From Bradyrhizobium sp. CCGUVB4N (GTDB lineage Bacteria > Pseudomonadota > Alphaproteobacteria > Rhizobiales > Xanthobacteraceae): 64,000 nucleotides of DNA. Positions 16,927 to 28,785 of this stretch are shown here, one piece after another. Made by a program: the position numbers and the translations under genes. The notes under the pieces were generated by a model that worked only from the letters and a program-made list of their open reading frames with translations, did not search any database and was not told the origin of the DNA. Within the stretch, counting starts at the first letter, position 1. Every line of letters starts with the position of its first letter. The stretch lies in assembly GCF_024199945.1 (NCBI RefSeq), contig NZ_JANADP010000001.1, forward strand, positions 6,138,001-6,202,000. Direction: 5' to 3'.

Positions 16927-17286
16927 ATGAAGCTTCCCGGGCCGGATCACCCCATCACCATCACCCAAAACCCCCGGCGCGTCCGCGTCACGGCGGGCGA
17001 TATCGTGATTGCCGAGAGCACCAAGGCGCTGACGCTGAAAGAGGCCAGATATCCGGCGGTGCAATATGTGCCACGCGAGGATGCCAACATGGCGCTGCTG
17101 GAGCGCACCGATCGCACCACCCACTGCCCCTATAAGGGGGACGCCAGCTATTACAGCATCAAGGCCAGTGGCAAGACGCTCGATAACGCGATCTGGACCT
17201 ACGAGACGCCGTTTCCCGCCATGACCGAAATATCAGGCCATCTCGCCTTCTATCCGGACAAGGTGAAGATCGAGGAAGTGGGCTAA
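16927..17286 (+). CDS. DUF427 domain-containing protein
   Basis: A 119-residue protein that is one DUF427 domain. Typical features are VRVTAGDIVIAESTKAL, PAVQYVPREDANMALLERT, the THCPYKGDASYYSI core and the ending GHLAFYPDKVKIEE. No catalytic function is established for the family; the conserved Cys and the KGDA loop suggest a small-molecule site. The ATG begins with KLPGPDHPIT, the usual opening. It is divergent from bolA. Confidence 0.92.
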   Translation: MKLPGPDHPITITQNPRRVRVTAGDIVIAESTKALTLKEARYPAVQYVPREDANMALLERTDRTTHCPYKGDASYYSIKASGKTLDNAIWTYETPFPAMTEISGHLAFYPDKVKIEEVG

Positions 17287-17351
17287 GTTCACTGGCGCCG
17301 TGACGCCGGGCGATCATCAGGCCGCCTCCCTCAGTCGACATCGGGCATGAG

Positions 17352-18455
17352 ATGCCGCGCAAGGCCGCAAGACTGATTGGGGTCTCGTTGCTGGGATTGG
17401 CCGGCGTCCTCGTTGCATTGACCGTTGCCGGACTGGGTTTTCGCGCCTACCGCCAGCATCTAGCCACCGAAACTCTCGCGATCCGCTCTCCCAACGGCAT
17501 CCAGGAGGGCGCGTTCGTCGATATCGGCGGCATCAAGCAATGGATTCAAATTCGCGGCGAGGATCGGGATAACCCGGTTCTCCTGTTCGTTCACGGTGGA
17601 CCTGGAGGCTCAACCTTGGCGATTTCGTCGGGCTGGCGTCCCTGGGAAAGGCATTTCACCGTGGTGCAGTGGGACCAGCGCGGCGCCGGCCGTACCTATG
17701 GCGCCGCCGGCGACACGCTCGCGCCAACCATGACGCTGGAGCGAATGACACAGGATGGCATCGAGCTGGCCGAATATCTGCGCGCGCATCTGCACAAGGA
17801 CAAAATTGTCCTGGTCGGACATTCCTGGGGCTCGTTCCTGGGCATTCACATGGTGAAGAGGCGCCCGGATCTGTTCTCGGCGTATGTCGGCACCGGCCAG
17901 GTGGTTGGCAGGGTGACGTTCGAGAAGCAATTCGAGATCACGATCGCGCATCTGCAAGCGTTGGCGCAGTCCGCTGGCAACAGCGAGGCCCAAGCCGAAT
18001 TGGCACCAATCGTGGCGCGCCCTCTGATCAATCCACAAAATCGATTGGTTGCGGACAAGTGGAGCAAAGCGCTGGGGCTACCCTCCATTGAGAGCGTCCA
18101 GTTGGCGGGTCCCATTCCACCCCCGTTCATGCCGGATTTCTCGCTGCTGGACTGGTACAACTGGCGCAAAGGCATGGCCTTCTCCGCAAAATATCTGCGC
18201 GGACGAGAGGGCCCCATGTTCAAGCGCGACGTCGCCTCGCTGGGACTCGCTTTTTCGATCCCGATGATCTTCATCGAGGGCGATGCGGATGACAACACAC
18301 CGGGTGGGCCGGCCGAACAACTCTTCAATCAGATCACGGCCCCGCATAAGGAATTTGTCTGGGTGCGCGGCGGCGATCATTTCATTCCGTTCGATCGTCC
18401 CGACGAGTTCCTGGCGGAGCTGCTGGCCCACGTCGTGCCGTTCACGCGTAATTGA
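17352..18455 (+). CDS. Alpha/beta hydrolase, prolyl aminopeptidase-like (S33), membrane anchored
   Basis: A 367-residue protein with an N-terminal hydrophobic segment (residues 8-30) that should act as an anchor or uncleaved signal, then an alpha/beta hydrolase domain. Oxyanion loop HGGPGGS is at 81-87, DQRGAGRT at 108-115, and the nucleophile is Ser158 in VGHSWGS. The acid and base are probably in the EGDADDNTP and GGDHFIPF segments. This pattern is that of proline iminopeptidases and related epoxide hydrolase-like enzymes. The substrate is not known. Confidence 0.85.
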   Translation: MPRKAARLIGVSLLGLAGVLVALTVAGLGFRAYRQHLATETLAIRSPNGIQEGAFVDIGGIKQWIQIRGEDRDNPVLLFVHGGPGGSTLAISSGWRPWERHFTVVQWDQRGAGRTYGAAGDTLAPTMTLERMTQDGIELAEYLRAHLHKDKIVLVGHSWGSFLGIHMVKRRPDLFSAYVGTGQVVGRVTFEKQFEITIAHLQALAQSAGNSEAQAELAPIVARPLINPQNRLVADKWSKALGLPSIESVQLAGPIPPPFMPDFSLLDWYNWRKGMAFSAKYLRGREGPMFKRDVASLGLAFSIPMIFIEGDADDNTPGGPAEQLFNQITAPHKEFVWVRGGDHFIPFDRPDEFLAELLAHVVPFTRN

Positions 18456-18463
18456 GAGCGGCG

Positions 18464-18637
18464 CTACGCTCGGAAGATCGTAAGTCCGAGTATGAGCAGC
18501 ACCAGGAAGATCACCACGAAAACGTAGAACAGGAAGCGGGCGACATCGGCGGACGCCGCCGAGATGCCGGTGAAGCCGAGCACACCCGCCACGATCGAGA
18601 TCAGCAGGAAGATCAGTGCCCATTTCAAGATTGTCAT
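18464..18637 (-). CDS. DUF1328 (UPF0391) small membrane protein
   Basis: A 57-residue protein made of two membrane helices: MTILKWALIFLLISIVAGVL, then FTGISAASADVARF linking to a second helix that ends LILGLTIFRA. This matches the DUF1328 family, which is widespread in proteobacteria and has no assigned function. ATG 18637 has GGAG 6 bases upstream; a longer reading from 18661 would add 8 residues. It is convergent with the hydrolase gene and divergent from the acyltransferase. Confidence 0.9.
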   Translation of the reverse strand: MTILKWALIFLLISIVAGVLGFTGISAASADVARFLFYVFVVIFLVLLILGLTIFRA

Positions 18638-18821
18638 CGCCAGCTCCGCGACTGCGGCCACCGCAATCGGCGGCCGACACCTGTTTCGGAAACGCTAACC
18701 GTGTTGCGCGGAACTGGTTCCTAAATACACGACGCAAGGTTGTCGTGGCACCAACTGCCCTTGGTGAATCGGGTTCCCCGCCGCACATTCCGACCGGCGC
18801 AAGGGGGCAATCGGGGCGATC

Positions 18822-20009
18822 ATGATTTCGATGTCACATTCTGCGGCGATCGGCGCGGAGGCGCATGCCGAGCCGAAGGCCAAGGTGCGCAATCTGTCGC
18901 TCGACCGCGCCCGCACGTTCCTGACGCTGGTGGTGCTGCTGCATCACGCCGTCATTCCCTACACCTATTTCGGCCACACCGATCCGACCTCCTGGATCGG
19001 CTTCGACATCGTCGTGCTCGCCACCGACAGTTTCTTCATGGCGATGTTCTTCTTCCTGTCGGGGCTGTTCACCTGGCCCGGCATCGCGCGCAAGGCGCCG
19101 TCAGTCTTCCTGCGCGACCGCCTGCTACGATTGGGGCTGCCATTCGTGATCGCAGCCTTCACCGTCATTCCGCTCGCCTATTACGCGATCGCGCTGCGCG
19201 AACAAGCCGAGCTGACCTTTGCCGCGTTCTGGTGGAAGACGATCACCGTCGGCCCGTGGCCGAGCGGTCCGATCTGGTTCGTCTGGGTGCTGCTCGCATT
19301 CGACCTCACCGCAAGCCTGCTCTACCGGGTCTCGGCGCATCTGGTCGATCCCGTCAACCGCATTTCGGTTCGGGGCTTTGGACAGCCGGCCATCTTCTGG
19401 CTGCTGCTCACCGTCGTCACGGCCATCGTCTACGTGCCGGCACTGGCCTATTTCGGCGTCAACAAATGGTTCGAGTTCGGGCCGTTCTCGGTGCAGGCGA
19501 GCCGCGTGCTGCTCTACTTCGCCTATTTCTTCTTCGGCGTCAGCGTCGGGGCTGCGAACTTCAATCACGGCATTCTCGGCGCCGACGGCCAATTGCCGAG
19601 GAGCCGCTGGCTCTGGGCGATCGCGACGCTGATCCCTTATTGCGGGATGTGGGGCATGATCTACATCAAGCGCGGAATCCTGGGCAATCCGGAGGTGCTG
19701 CCGGGTTGGTACCAGGCCATCTACGGCACGTTCTTCGTGCTGTTCTCGGCCGCGATCCTGCTCGCGATCCTCGCCTTCTTCCTGCATGCGAAGACGCCGG
19801 GACCGACGTTGCTCGACCGCATGCAGGCGGATGCCTATGGCATGTTCCTGGTGCACTACCCGATCGCGCTGTGGACCCAGTACGTCCTGTTCGACTACGG
19901 ACTGCCGGCCATCGTGAAGGCCGCGATCGGCTTCGTGCTCACGGTGATTTTGAGCTGGGGCCTGACGGCGGCGTTGCGGAAGCTTCCGGGCGCGTCGCAC
20001 GTGTTGTAG
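18822..20009 (+). CDS. Acyltransferase 3 family membrane protein
   Basis: A 395-residue polytopic protein with about ten membrane helices, of the acyltransferase-3 (OafA/OpgC-like) family. The opening of the fold is NLSLDRARTFLTLVVLLHHAVIPY, with the family His pair, followed by FFFLSGLFT and an FLRDRLLRLGLPF motif after the second helix. The family moves acyl groups onto sugars, peptides or glucans at the periplasmic face. Neighbouring genes give no hint of the acceptor. ATG 18831 is an alternative start. Confidence 0.9.
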   Translation: MISMSHSAAIGAEAHAEPKAKVRNLSLDRARTFLTLVVLLHHAVIPYTYFGHTDPTSWIGFDIVVLATDSFFMAMFFFLSGLFTWPGIARKAPSVFLRDRLLRLGLPFVIAAFTVIPLAYYAIALREQAELTFAAFWWKTITVGPWPSGPIWFVWVLLAFDLTASLLYRVSAHLVDPVNRISVRGFGQPAIFWLLLTVVTAIVYVPALAYFGVNKWFEFGPFSVQASRVLLYFAYFFFGVSVGAANFNHGILGADGQLPRSRWLWAIATLIPYCGMWGMIYIKRGILGNPEVLPGWYQAIYGTFFVLFSAAILLAILAFFLHAKTPGPTLLDRMQADAYGMFLVHYPIALWTQYVLFDYGLPAIVKAAIGFVLTVILSWGLTAALRKLPGASHVL

Positions 20010-20017
20010 ACGTGCTC

Positions 20018-20051
20018 GTAGCCCGGATTTCGCTACGCTCCATCCGGCTAC
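20018..20051. repeat. REP-like palindromic repeat (GTAGCCCGGAT family), copy 2
   Basis: GTAGCCCGGAT and ATCCGGCTAC flank TTCGCTACGCTCC. It is the same family as the copy at 8975-9006, in the opposite orientation, and again lies between convergent genes. Confidence 0.75.
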
Positions 20052-20074
20052 GGGACTGAAGTTGTGGCGGTGCC

Positions 20075-22285
<2,211 letters not shown>

Positions 22286-22469
22286 GGATTCGGGGCTTTC
22301 GGCGGGCGTTTGGCCGTTCTTAGGAACATCGGGGGCTCTCGAAAAGCCCTTTATGAGGCATTTTCCCGCTGTCCCACGTTTTGCAAGCGGGGTCGGCGGG
22401 AACGGGAATTGCAAGGCGCTGACGGATCGGATTTAAGGGCTAAAGACCCGTAATTGAAGGCCCATTTCC

Positions 22470-22949
22470 TTGCACGAATTGACCAAAGTCCCCGCCACCC
22501 GCCGTCCCGACCTGCACGTCGCCACCGAGGGCGAGTTCAAGGGCTGGCGGACCTCGATTCGCGACAGTTTTGAGAGCCATATCGGCCCGTTCTGGCACAA
22601 GGTCGAGGACGACGGCAGCGTCCGCTCGGCGTTCCGGGTCGAGAAAAAGCACCTCAACGGCTCCGGGAACGTCCATGGCGGCTGCTTCATGGCCTTCGCC
22701 GACTATTGCCTGTTCGCCATCGCCACCCACGAGCTGGACGGTCCGGCCGTGACCACCAATTTCGCCTGCGATTTCCTCGACGCGGCCCGCGAGGGCGAGC
22801 TGGTCGAATGCACCGGCGAAGTGTCCCGCGCCGGCGGCTCGCTGATCTTCCTGCGCGGCCAGCTGACCTCGGCAGGGCGGCCGCTGTTCACCTTCTCCGG
22901 CACGATCAAGCGGGTGAAGCGGAAGCCGGCCGTGCCGGCAAACGCATAG
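22470..22949 (+). CDS. PaaI-like hotdog thioesterase
   Basis: A 159-residue hotdog-fold protein. The family core is NGSGNVHGGCFMAFADYCLF, with the HGG at the thioesterase active-site turn, followed by a TTNFACDFLDAAREGELVE strand. It should hydrolyse an acyl-CoA. The start looks like TTG at 22470, with AAGG about 10 bases upstream; no ATG or GTG upstream is in frame before a stop. It is divergent from purL. Substrate unknown. Confidence 0.82.
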   Translation: MHELTKVPATRRPDLHVATEGEFKGWRTSIRDSFESHIGPFWHKVEDDGSVRSAFRVEKKHLNGSGNVHGGCFMAFADYCLFAIATHELDGPAVTTNFACDFLDAAREGELVECTGEVSRAGGSLIFLRGQLTSAGRPLFTFSGTIKRVKRKPAVPANA

Positions 22950-23111
22950 CCTCGCAGCTTCCCGTTTGGCACGCCCTCGCCCGGGGTTATCTCGGCCGGC
23001 TCGTCACACTGACCGCGAATGCGCAAGCGGACTCGCGCATTCCGATCGGATGGGCCTCTGCCATTGGCGATGACAAGGGAAAATTTCGGTTGTCACCGCC
23101 CATTGCTCCAA

Positions 23112-24467
23112 TCAAGCAGCCACGTTCGGCTGCCGGAAGGCCGCTTCCATCTCGCGGCGCACCCGCACGGCGAGACTGTTGGGATCGTACTCCACGTCTT
23201 CCCATTTCAGGCGCTGGCCCGGCTCGATGTCGGTCTTGAGCTTAACATGGTGGGCGAGGCCGAGCGGCAGGTAGCCCTGCTTCAGTGACGCGTCGGCTGG
23301 GGTCTGCTTGCCCCAGACGCAGAAGCCGCCCTCGCCGTCGAGCATCTCGCCGGCCTTCAGCTTGCGCTTCGCGGTCGCGACCACGTCGGAGTTGAAGACG
23401 ATCGGCGCGCCGGTGGGCTCCTTGCGCAGCGCCGCGGAGGCCACGGAGATGCCGAGCTCGAGCCCGATCATGTGGATCGGCCGATACAGCGAGGCATATT
23501 TGCCGGTCTTATCCGGCAGCATGCTGTATTCGCGGAAGCATTCCTCCGAATAGGCGCTGTCGGTCTCGAACACGACATAGGTGCCCATCACGAGGCTCTG
23601 CGGCACGTCGGTGCCGTCGCGATAGACCGAGGAGGTCACCTCGGTGACCCCTGATCTCTCCAGCGTGCCGCCGTCGGATTTCGGCTTGCAGATTTCGGCG
23701 TGCTCGAAGCGCGTGGCCGGCGGGAAGGACAAGCCTTCGCTCTGCGCATGCAACCCGGTCGCGTTGCACACCGCGGTCATCTCGATACCCGACTTGGTGC
23801 CGTCGACGAACGAGTTGAACATCTTCGGATTGATCGAGTTGCGATCCTTGATCTTCATGTATTTGTCGAGGATGTCCCAGACCGTATCCGGCGTCGACTG
23901 ATGATAGGTCGGGTGATAGCGCGTGCCCTTGCCGGCGGCGACGACCTTGAATCCGGCCGCACGTGCCCAATCGACGTGATCGGCGATCAGTGCCGGCTGG
24001 TCGCCCCAGGCCAGCGAATAGACCACGCCGGCCTGCCGTGCCTTGCGCGCCAGGATCGGGCCTGCGACAGCGTCCGCCTCGACATTGACCATCACGATGT
24101 GCTTGCCGTTCTCGATCGCCTTCATCGCGAAGCGGATGCCGGCGCCGGGATCGCCGGTCGCCTCGATGATGACCTCGATGGCGGGATGAGTGATGAGCGC
24201 ATCGGCGTTGTCGGTGACGATGGTGCGGCCGTGCTTGAGCGCATCGTCGATCGTAGCAGCCGCATATTGTTCCTCGGGCCAGCAACCGAGCTTGAGCTGG
24301 GAACGGGCGCGTGCGGTGTTCAGGTCGGCGACGCCGACGAGATGCATGCCGTCGGTCTGGCGCACCTGCGACAGGAACATCAGGCCGAATTTTCCGGCGC
24401 CGATCAGGCCAATGGTAACGGGCCTGCCGGCCGCCTTGCGCTCCAGCAGCATGCGATGAAGATTCAT
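23112..24467 (-). CDS. NAD(P)-dependent oxidoreductase with C-terminal SAF domain
   Basis: A 451-residue protein with an N-terminal Rossmann domain (TIGLIGAGKFGLMFLSQV), a homoserine-dehydrogenase-like middle part (IIEATGDPGAGIRFA) and a C-terminal SAF-like domain (SLKQGYLPLGLAHHVKLKTDIEPG). Proteins of this layout are often mislabelled as flagellar FlgA because of the SAF domain. Start ATG 24467 has AAGGA about 8 bases upstream; a longer reading to 24572 adds 35 residues. It lies downstream of a LysR gene that is divergent from a TRAP transporter, so it may metabolise the transported substrate (inference). Confidence 0.85.
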   Translation of the reverse strand: MNLHRMLLERKAAGRPVTIGLIGAGKFGLMFLSQVRQTDGMHLVGVADLNTARARSQLKLGCWPEEQYAAATIDDALKHGRTIVTDNADALITHPAIEVIIEATGDPGAGIRFAMKAIENGKHIVMVNVEADAVAGPILARKARQAGVVYSLAWGDQPALIADHVDWARAAGFKVVAAGKGTRYHPTYHQSTPDTVWDILDKYMKIKDRNSINPKMFNSFVDGTKSGIEMTAVCNATGLHAQSEGLSFPPATRFEHAEICKPKSDGGTLERSGVTEVTSSVYRDGTDVPQSLVMGTYVVFETDSAYSEECFREYSMLPDKTGKYASLYRPIHMIGLELGISVASAALRKEPTGAPIVFNSDVVATAKRKLKAGEMLDGEGGFCVWGKQTPADASLKQGYLPLGLAHHVKLKTDIEPGQRLKWEDVEYDPNSLAVRVRREMEAAFRQPNVAA

Positions 24468-24679
24468 CTGGATTTCCTTAGCGTTCCTCGGGTGACGACG
24501 TTGCTGCAGCCGTGGATTCCGGCCGCGCTCGCCTTGTCCGGAAACGTTAGGCAGCTGCGAATCCGAGGGCAATTCAGATTATCTGCCGCGACGATGTAGG
24601 CGCGCTAAACAATCCGCGCGCTTTGGCTCCCAGTTTGCAGCATGATCTTTCTCGGAAAACCGCTTCACACTTTTCCGGA

Positions 24680-25570
24680 TCATGCGCGTGCGCTCCAGGC
24701 ATCGCGTTCCCCGCGCAACCAATCGAGGAAGGTGCGGGTCTTGCGGTGGCGCAGATGGCCATGCGGACAGACGATCCACTGCGTGGTCAGCACGACCTCC
24801 GGCGGATTCCTGACCGGGCAGACCAGGCGGCCGTCGCGCAATTCGCGCCAGGCCAGCAGTTCGCTCTCCAGCCCGATGCCGAGCCCGTCGACGGCAGCGT
24901 CGATCGCCATGTGGCTGCGGTCGAACAGCACGCGCTTCCAGCGCTCCGCAGGCTCGATGCCGGCCTCCATGAACCAGCGCGGCCATTGCATCTGCGATTT
25001 CACCGAATGGATCAGCCGGTGCTTGAGCAGGTCCTGGGCCGAGAGGCTGCCCGCCGCAAGAAACGAAGGCGCGCACAGCGGGAAGAATCGCTCCTTGCCG
25101 AGGCTTTCCACGAACAGGCCGGCCCAGCCGCCTTCCCCATGGCGGATCTCGAGGTCGACATTCTCCTTGCGGAAATCGGTCGGCTCATTGGTGCCGTCGA
25201 GCCGCAATTCGATGTCCGGATTGGCGTCGACGAAGCCTGCCAGCCGGGGCAGCAGCCATTTGCTCGACACGCTCGGCGCGGCACGCACCGTCAATGTGGT
25301 GGCCGAACGGATGCCGCGAACGTGTTGCGTCACGTCGGTGACGTGCTCGATCTCGCGGCTGATCATCTCGAAATAGCGCTCACCCGCTTCCGTCAGCGTG
25401 ATGTTGCGCCCGACCCGCGACGTCAGCGCCGTGCCGAGATGCAGCTCCAGCGCCTGGATCTGCTGGCTGACGGCCGACGGCGTCACCCGCAATTCGTCCG
25501 CCGCGCGGGAAATGCTGCCCGCGCGCGCCACCGCGTGGAAGACGATGATGGCGCGGAACGGTATCTGCAT
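24680..25570 (-). CDS. LysR family transcriptional regulator (GcvA-like)
   Basis: A 296-residue LysR-type regulator with an N-terminal helix-turn-helix containing ISRAADELRVTPSAVSQQIQ and an effector domain that starts LTVRAAPSVSSKWLLPRL, the pattern of the GcvA/AmpR subgroup. The 280-base gap to the divergent TRAP gene dctP (25571-25850) should hold its binding site and both promoters; I see no clear T-N11-A box I would commit to. It probably controls the TRAP operon and perhaps the downstream oxidoreductase. Confidence 0.92.
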   Translation of the reverse strand: MQIPFRAIIVFHAVARAGSISRAADELRVTPSAVSQQIQALELHLGTALTSRVGRNITLTEAGERYFEMISREIEHVTDVTQHVRGIRSATTLTVRAAPSVSSKWLLPRLAGFVDANPDIELRLDGTNEPTDFRKENVDLEIRHGEGGWAGLFVESLGKERFFPLCAPSFLAAGSLSAQDLLKHRLIHSVKSQMQWPRWFMEAGIEPAERWKRVLFDRSHMAIDAAVDGLGIGLESELLAWRELRDGRLVCPVRNPPEVVLTTQWIVCPHGHLRHRKTRTFLDWLRGERDAWSARA

Positions 25571-25850
25571 CGGGAAACCTTTTAGGCCAGCTAAAGTGAC
25601 GGCGAATATAATTCAATTGTCGTGCATGACCAGCGATCTAGGCTTCAACCTCAAGGCAACCCGCGACAGACGGGTGCCAAAGAGGAAACAGGACCGCGCA
25701 GGCAGCCGGTCCGCCCGGGGGAAGGAACGCAAGGCTCAAGCCCTTTCACCAGCTCCAACGATTTTGACGACCGGCGCAGCAAGGCCTGTGCGCGGCAACG
25801 AACACGTGCGCCGACAAGGCGCCGCAGGGATCATCAAGGGAGGACCAAAG

Positions 25851-26873
25851 ATGTCGGGCAAAAGCCACAGGATTTCACGCCGCAATTTCATGGTCGCGGC
25901 TGCCGCCGTTCCGCTGGTCGCGATCCGCACCAGGCCGGCGCAGGCCGCGGAGTTCGAATACAAGCTCGCTACCGGCCAGTCGCTGACGCAGCCGATCAAC
26001 ACCCGCCTCGATCAGGCGGTGAAACGGATCAGGGAAGCGAGTGGCGGCCGGCTGGAGCTCAAGTTCTTCCCTGCCTCGCAGCTCGGCTCGGACACCGACC
26101 TCTTGACCCAGATCCGCAGCGGCGGTGTCGATTTCCTCAACATCGCCGGCTCCGTCCTGTCGACTGTGGCGCCGATCGCCGGCATCGCCAATGTCGGCTT
26201 CGCGTTCTCGGACTACGGCCAGGTCTGGAATGCGATGGACGGCGACCTCGGCAAGCTGATCGCCACGCAGATCGAGAAGACCGGCGCACTGGTGATGGCC
26301 AAACCCGCCGACAATACGTTCCGGCAGATCTCGTCGTTCACCAAGCCGATCAAGACGCCGGCGGATCTTGCCAGCTACCGCATCCGTGTGCCGGTGTCGC
26401 CGATCTTCACCTCGCTGTTCAAGTCGCTCGGCGCCAATCCAACCTCGATCAACTTCAATGAATTGTACACGGCACTGCAGACCCATCTCGTCGACGGCCA
26501 GGAGAACGGCCTCGTCACCATCGAGGCCGGCAAGATCTACGAGGTGCAGAAGTACATATCCGAGACCAACCATATCTGGGATCCGTTCTTCATCCTCGGC
26601 AACCGCCGCTCGGTGAAGGCGCTCCCCGACGATCTGCAGGCGCTGGTCCGCAAGGAATTCGATCAGGCCGCGATGGAGCAGCGCGCGGACACCGCAAAAC
26701 TCAATCTGACGCTGAAGGACCAGCTGATCGCCAAGGGCATCACCTTCGAGGCCTCCGACAAGGAAGCGTTCCGCAAGGAGCTGTCGGCCGCCGGCTTCTA
26801 CAAGGAATGGCGCGGCAAGTTCGGCGAAGACAATTGGAAGACGCTGGAGGCAGCGGCGGGAGCACTGGCATGA
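25851..26873 (+). CDS. dctP: TRAP transporter substrate-binding protein, DctP family
   Basis: A 340-residue solute-binding protein. The N-terminus has a twin-arginine-like signal: SRRNFMVAAAA then a hydrophobic stretch ending with PAQAAEF, suggesting Tat export. The DctP body includes FFPASQLGSDTDLLTQIRSG and SYRIRVPVSPIFTSLFKSLG, the latter holding the conserved Arg that binds a carboxylate. The start has GGGAGGA 6 bases upstream. The final ATGA overlaps the start of the permease gene. The ligand is most likely an organic acid. Confidence 0.93.
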   Translation: MSGKSHRISRRNFMVAAAAVPLVAIRTRPAQAAEFEYKLATGQSLTQPINTRLDQAVKRIREASGGRLELKFFPASQLGSDTDLLTQIRSGGVDFLNIAGSVLSTVAPIAGIANVGFAFSDYGQVWNAMDGDLGKLIATQIEKTGALVMAKPADNTFRQISSFTKPIKTPADLASYRIRVPVSPIFTSLFKSLGANPTSINFNELYTALQTHLVDGQENGLVTIEAGKIYEVQKYISETNHIWDPFFILGNRRSVKALPDDLQALVRKEFDQAAMEQRADTAKLNLTLKDQLIAKGITFEASDKEAFRKELSAAGFYKEWRGKFGEDNWKTLEAAAGALA

Positions 26874-28750
26874 GCGCAGTGATCGACATGTCGGAAACGG
26901 CGACGCTCGGCAAGGCCCAGCCGTTGCGCGGCCGGTGGCTGGAGCAGTCGCTGCGCTGGCTGGTGGAGATCCCCGCGGCGATCGCCGTCGTCGCCGAAGT
27001 CATCATCCTGTTCGCCGGCATCGTGGCGCGCGGCGTCTTTCATCGGCCAATCATCTGGTCGGACGAGCTCGCCTCCATCCTGTTCCTGTGGCTGGCGATG
27101 CTCGGCAGCGCGATCGCCGTGCAGCGCTCGGCGCATATGCGCCTGACCTTCTTCACCTCGTATCTGTCGCCACGTGTCGAGGCCTGGGCGTCGACACTCG
27201 CCGCGGGCGCCGTCGCGCTGTTCCTCGCGATCATCCTGCATCCGGCGCTGGACTATGTCGAAGATCAGGCCTTCGTGGAGACGCCGGCGCTTGGCTGGTC
27301 CGGCATGATCCGCGCGGCCGCCATTCCCGTCGGTTGCGTCATCGCGCTCGCCAGCATCTGCCTCACCCTCGTCAAGCGGTCGGCGAGGGACCTGCTTGCC
27401 GTGACTGTCCTGTTTGCGGCAATTGCCGGCGCACTCTATCTCGCAGGTCCCTCGCTGAAGCCGCTGGGCAACTGGAACCTGCTGATCTTCTTCGTCGGCC
27501 TGCTCGGCTGCGCCGTGATGGCCGGCGTGCCGATCGCGTTTTCCTTTTGTCTGGCGACCGTCGCCTTCCTGCTCACCACCACGCGGACGCCGTTGCTGGT
27601 CGTGGTCGGACGGATCGACGAGGGCATGAGCTCGCTCATTTTGCTCGCGGTGCCACTGTTCGTGCTGCTGGGCCAGCTGGTCGAGCAGACCGGCATGGCG
27701 CGCGTCATGGTCGCGTTCCTGGCGTCGGTACTCGGCCATATCAGAGGCGGGCTGTCCTATGTGATGTTAGGGGCCATGCTGCTGGTCTCCGGCATCTCCG
27801 GCTCCAAGACCGCCGACATGGCGGCGATTGCCCCGGTGTTGTTTCCCGAGATGCGCAAGCGCGGCATGAAGGATGGTGAGCTGGTGTCGCTGCTGGCAGC
27901 GTCAGGTGCGATGAGCGAGACCATTCCGCCGTCGATCGTGCTGATCGCGATCGCCTCCGTCACCGGCGTGTCGATCGCGGCGCTGTTCACCGCCGGCATC
28001 CTGCCGGGCATCGTGCTGGCGATCGTGCTCGCTTTCGTCGCGCGCTACCGGGCGGGCGCGGAGGAGAACGCCGCGCTCAAGGTGGCGCGGGCGCCGATGT
28101 CGGTGGTGGCGAAGACGTTGTGGGCGGCATTGCCGGCGCTGGCGTTGCCGTTCCTGATCCGCAGCGCGGTGGTCGAGGGTTATGCCACCGCGACCGAGGT
28201 CTCGACCATCGGCATCGCCTACTGCCTCGTGCTCGGCCTGATCGTCTATCGCGGCAGCCTGGCCTGGAAGAACGTGCTGCCGATGCTGGTGCAGACCGCC
28301 TCGCTGTCCGGCTCGATCCTGTTCATCGTGGGAGCTGCGAGCGCGATGGCCTGGGCGCTGGCGCAATCCGGATTTTCGCATGATCTGGCGGCGCGCATGG
28401 CCGGCGTGCCCGGCGGCGCCTACGGCTTCCTGCTGATCTCGGTGATCGCCTTCATCGTGCTCGGCAGCGTGCTGGAGGGGATTCCGGCGATCGTGCTGTT
28501 TGGCCCGCTGCTGTTCCCGGTGGCCGCAACGTTCGGCATCAACGAGGTGCACTATGCAATGGTGGTGATCCTCGCCATGGGCCTCGGCCTGTTCGCGCCG
28601 CCGTTCGGCCTCTGCTACTACGCCGCTTGCACCATCGGTGGCGTGTCGCCCGATGCCGGCATGCGCCGGATCTGGATCTATCTCGCCTGGCTGTTCCTGG
28701 GCCTGCTGCTGATCACCTTCGTGCCCTGGATATCGCTGGTCTTTCTATGA
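26870..28750 (+). CDS. dctM: TRAP transporter fused permease DctQM
   Basis: A 626-residue fusion of the small DctQ-type permease (about residues 20-200, four helices, with RGVFHRPIIWSDELASILFLWL) and the large DctM permease (about residues 210-626, starting near FFVGLLGCAVMAGVPIAFSF and containing GISGSKTADMAAIAPVLFPE). It uses the ion gradient to import the substrate bound by DctP. ATG 26870 overlaps the dctP stop by 4 bases (ATGA), so the pair is translationally coupled. A smaller ORF frame upstream is not the start. Confidence 0.93.
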   Translation: MSAVIDMSETATLGKAQPLRGRWLEQSLRWLVEIPAAIAVVAEVIILFAGIVARGVFHRPIIWSDELASILFLWLAMLGSAIAVQRSAHMRLTFFTSYLSPRVEAWASTLAAGAVALFLAIILHPALDYVEDQAFVETPALGWSGMIRAAAIPVGCVIALASICLTLVKRSARDLLAVTVLFAAIAGALYLAGPSLKPLGNWNLLIFFVGLLGCAVMAGVPIAFSFCLATVAFLLTTTRTPLLVVVGRIDEGMSSLILLAVPLFVLLGQLVEQTGMARVMVAFLASVLGHIRGGLSYVMLGAMLLVSGISGSKTADMAAIAPVLFPEMRKRGMKDGELVSLLAASGAMSETIPPSIVLIAIASVTGVSIAALFTAGILPGIVLAIVLAFVARYRAGAEENAALKVARAPMSVVAKTLWAALPALALPFLIRSAVVEGYATATEVSTIGIAYCLVLGLIVYRGSLAWKNVLPMLVQTASLSGSILFIVGAASAMAWALAQSGFSHDLAARMAGVPGGAYGFLLISVIAFIVLGSVLEGIPAIVLFGPLLFPVAATFGINEVHYAMVVILAMGLGLFAPPFGLCYYAACTIGGVSPDAGMRRIWIYLAWLFLGLLLITFVPWISLVFL

Positions 28751-28785
28751 GGGTCACACGATGGAGGTCCATGAGCGAATTTGCA

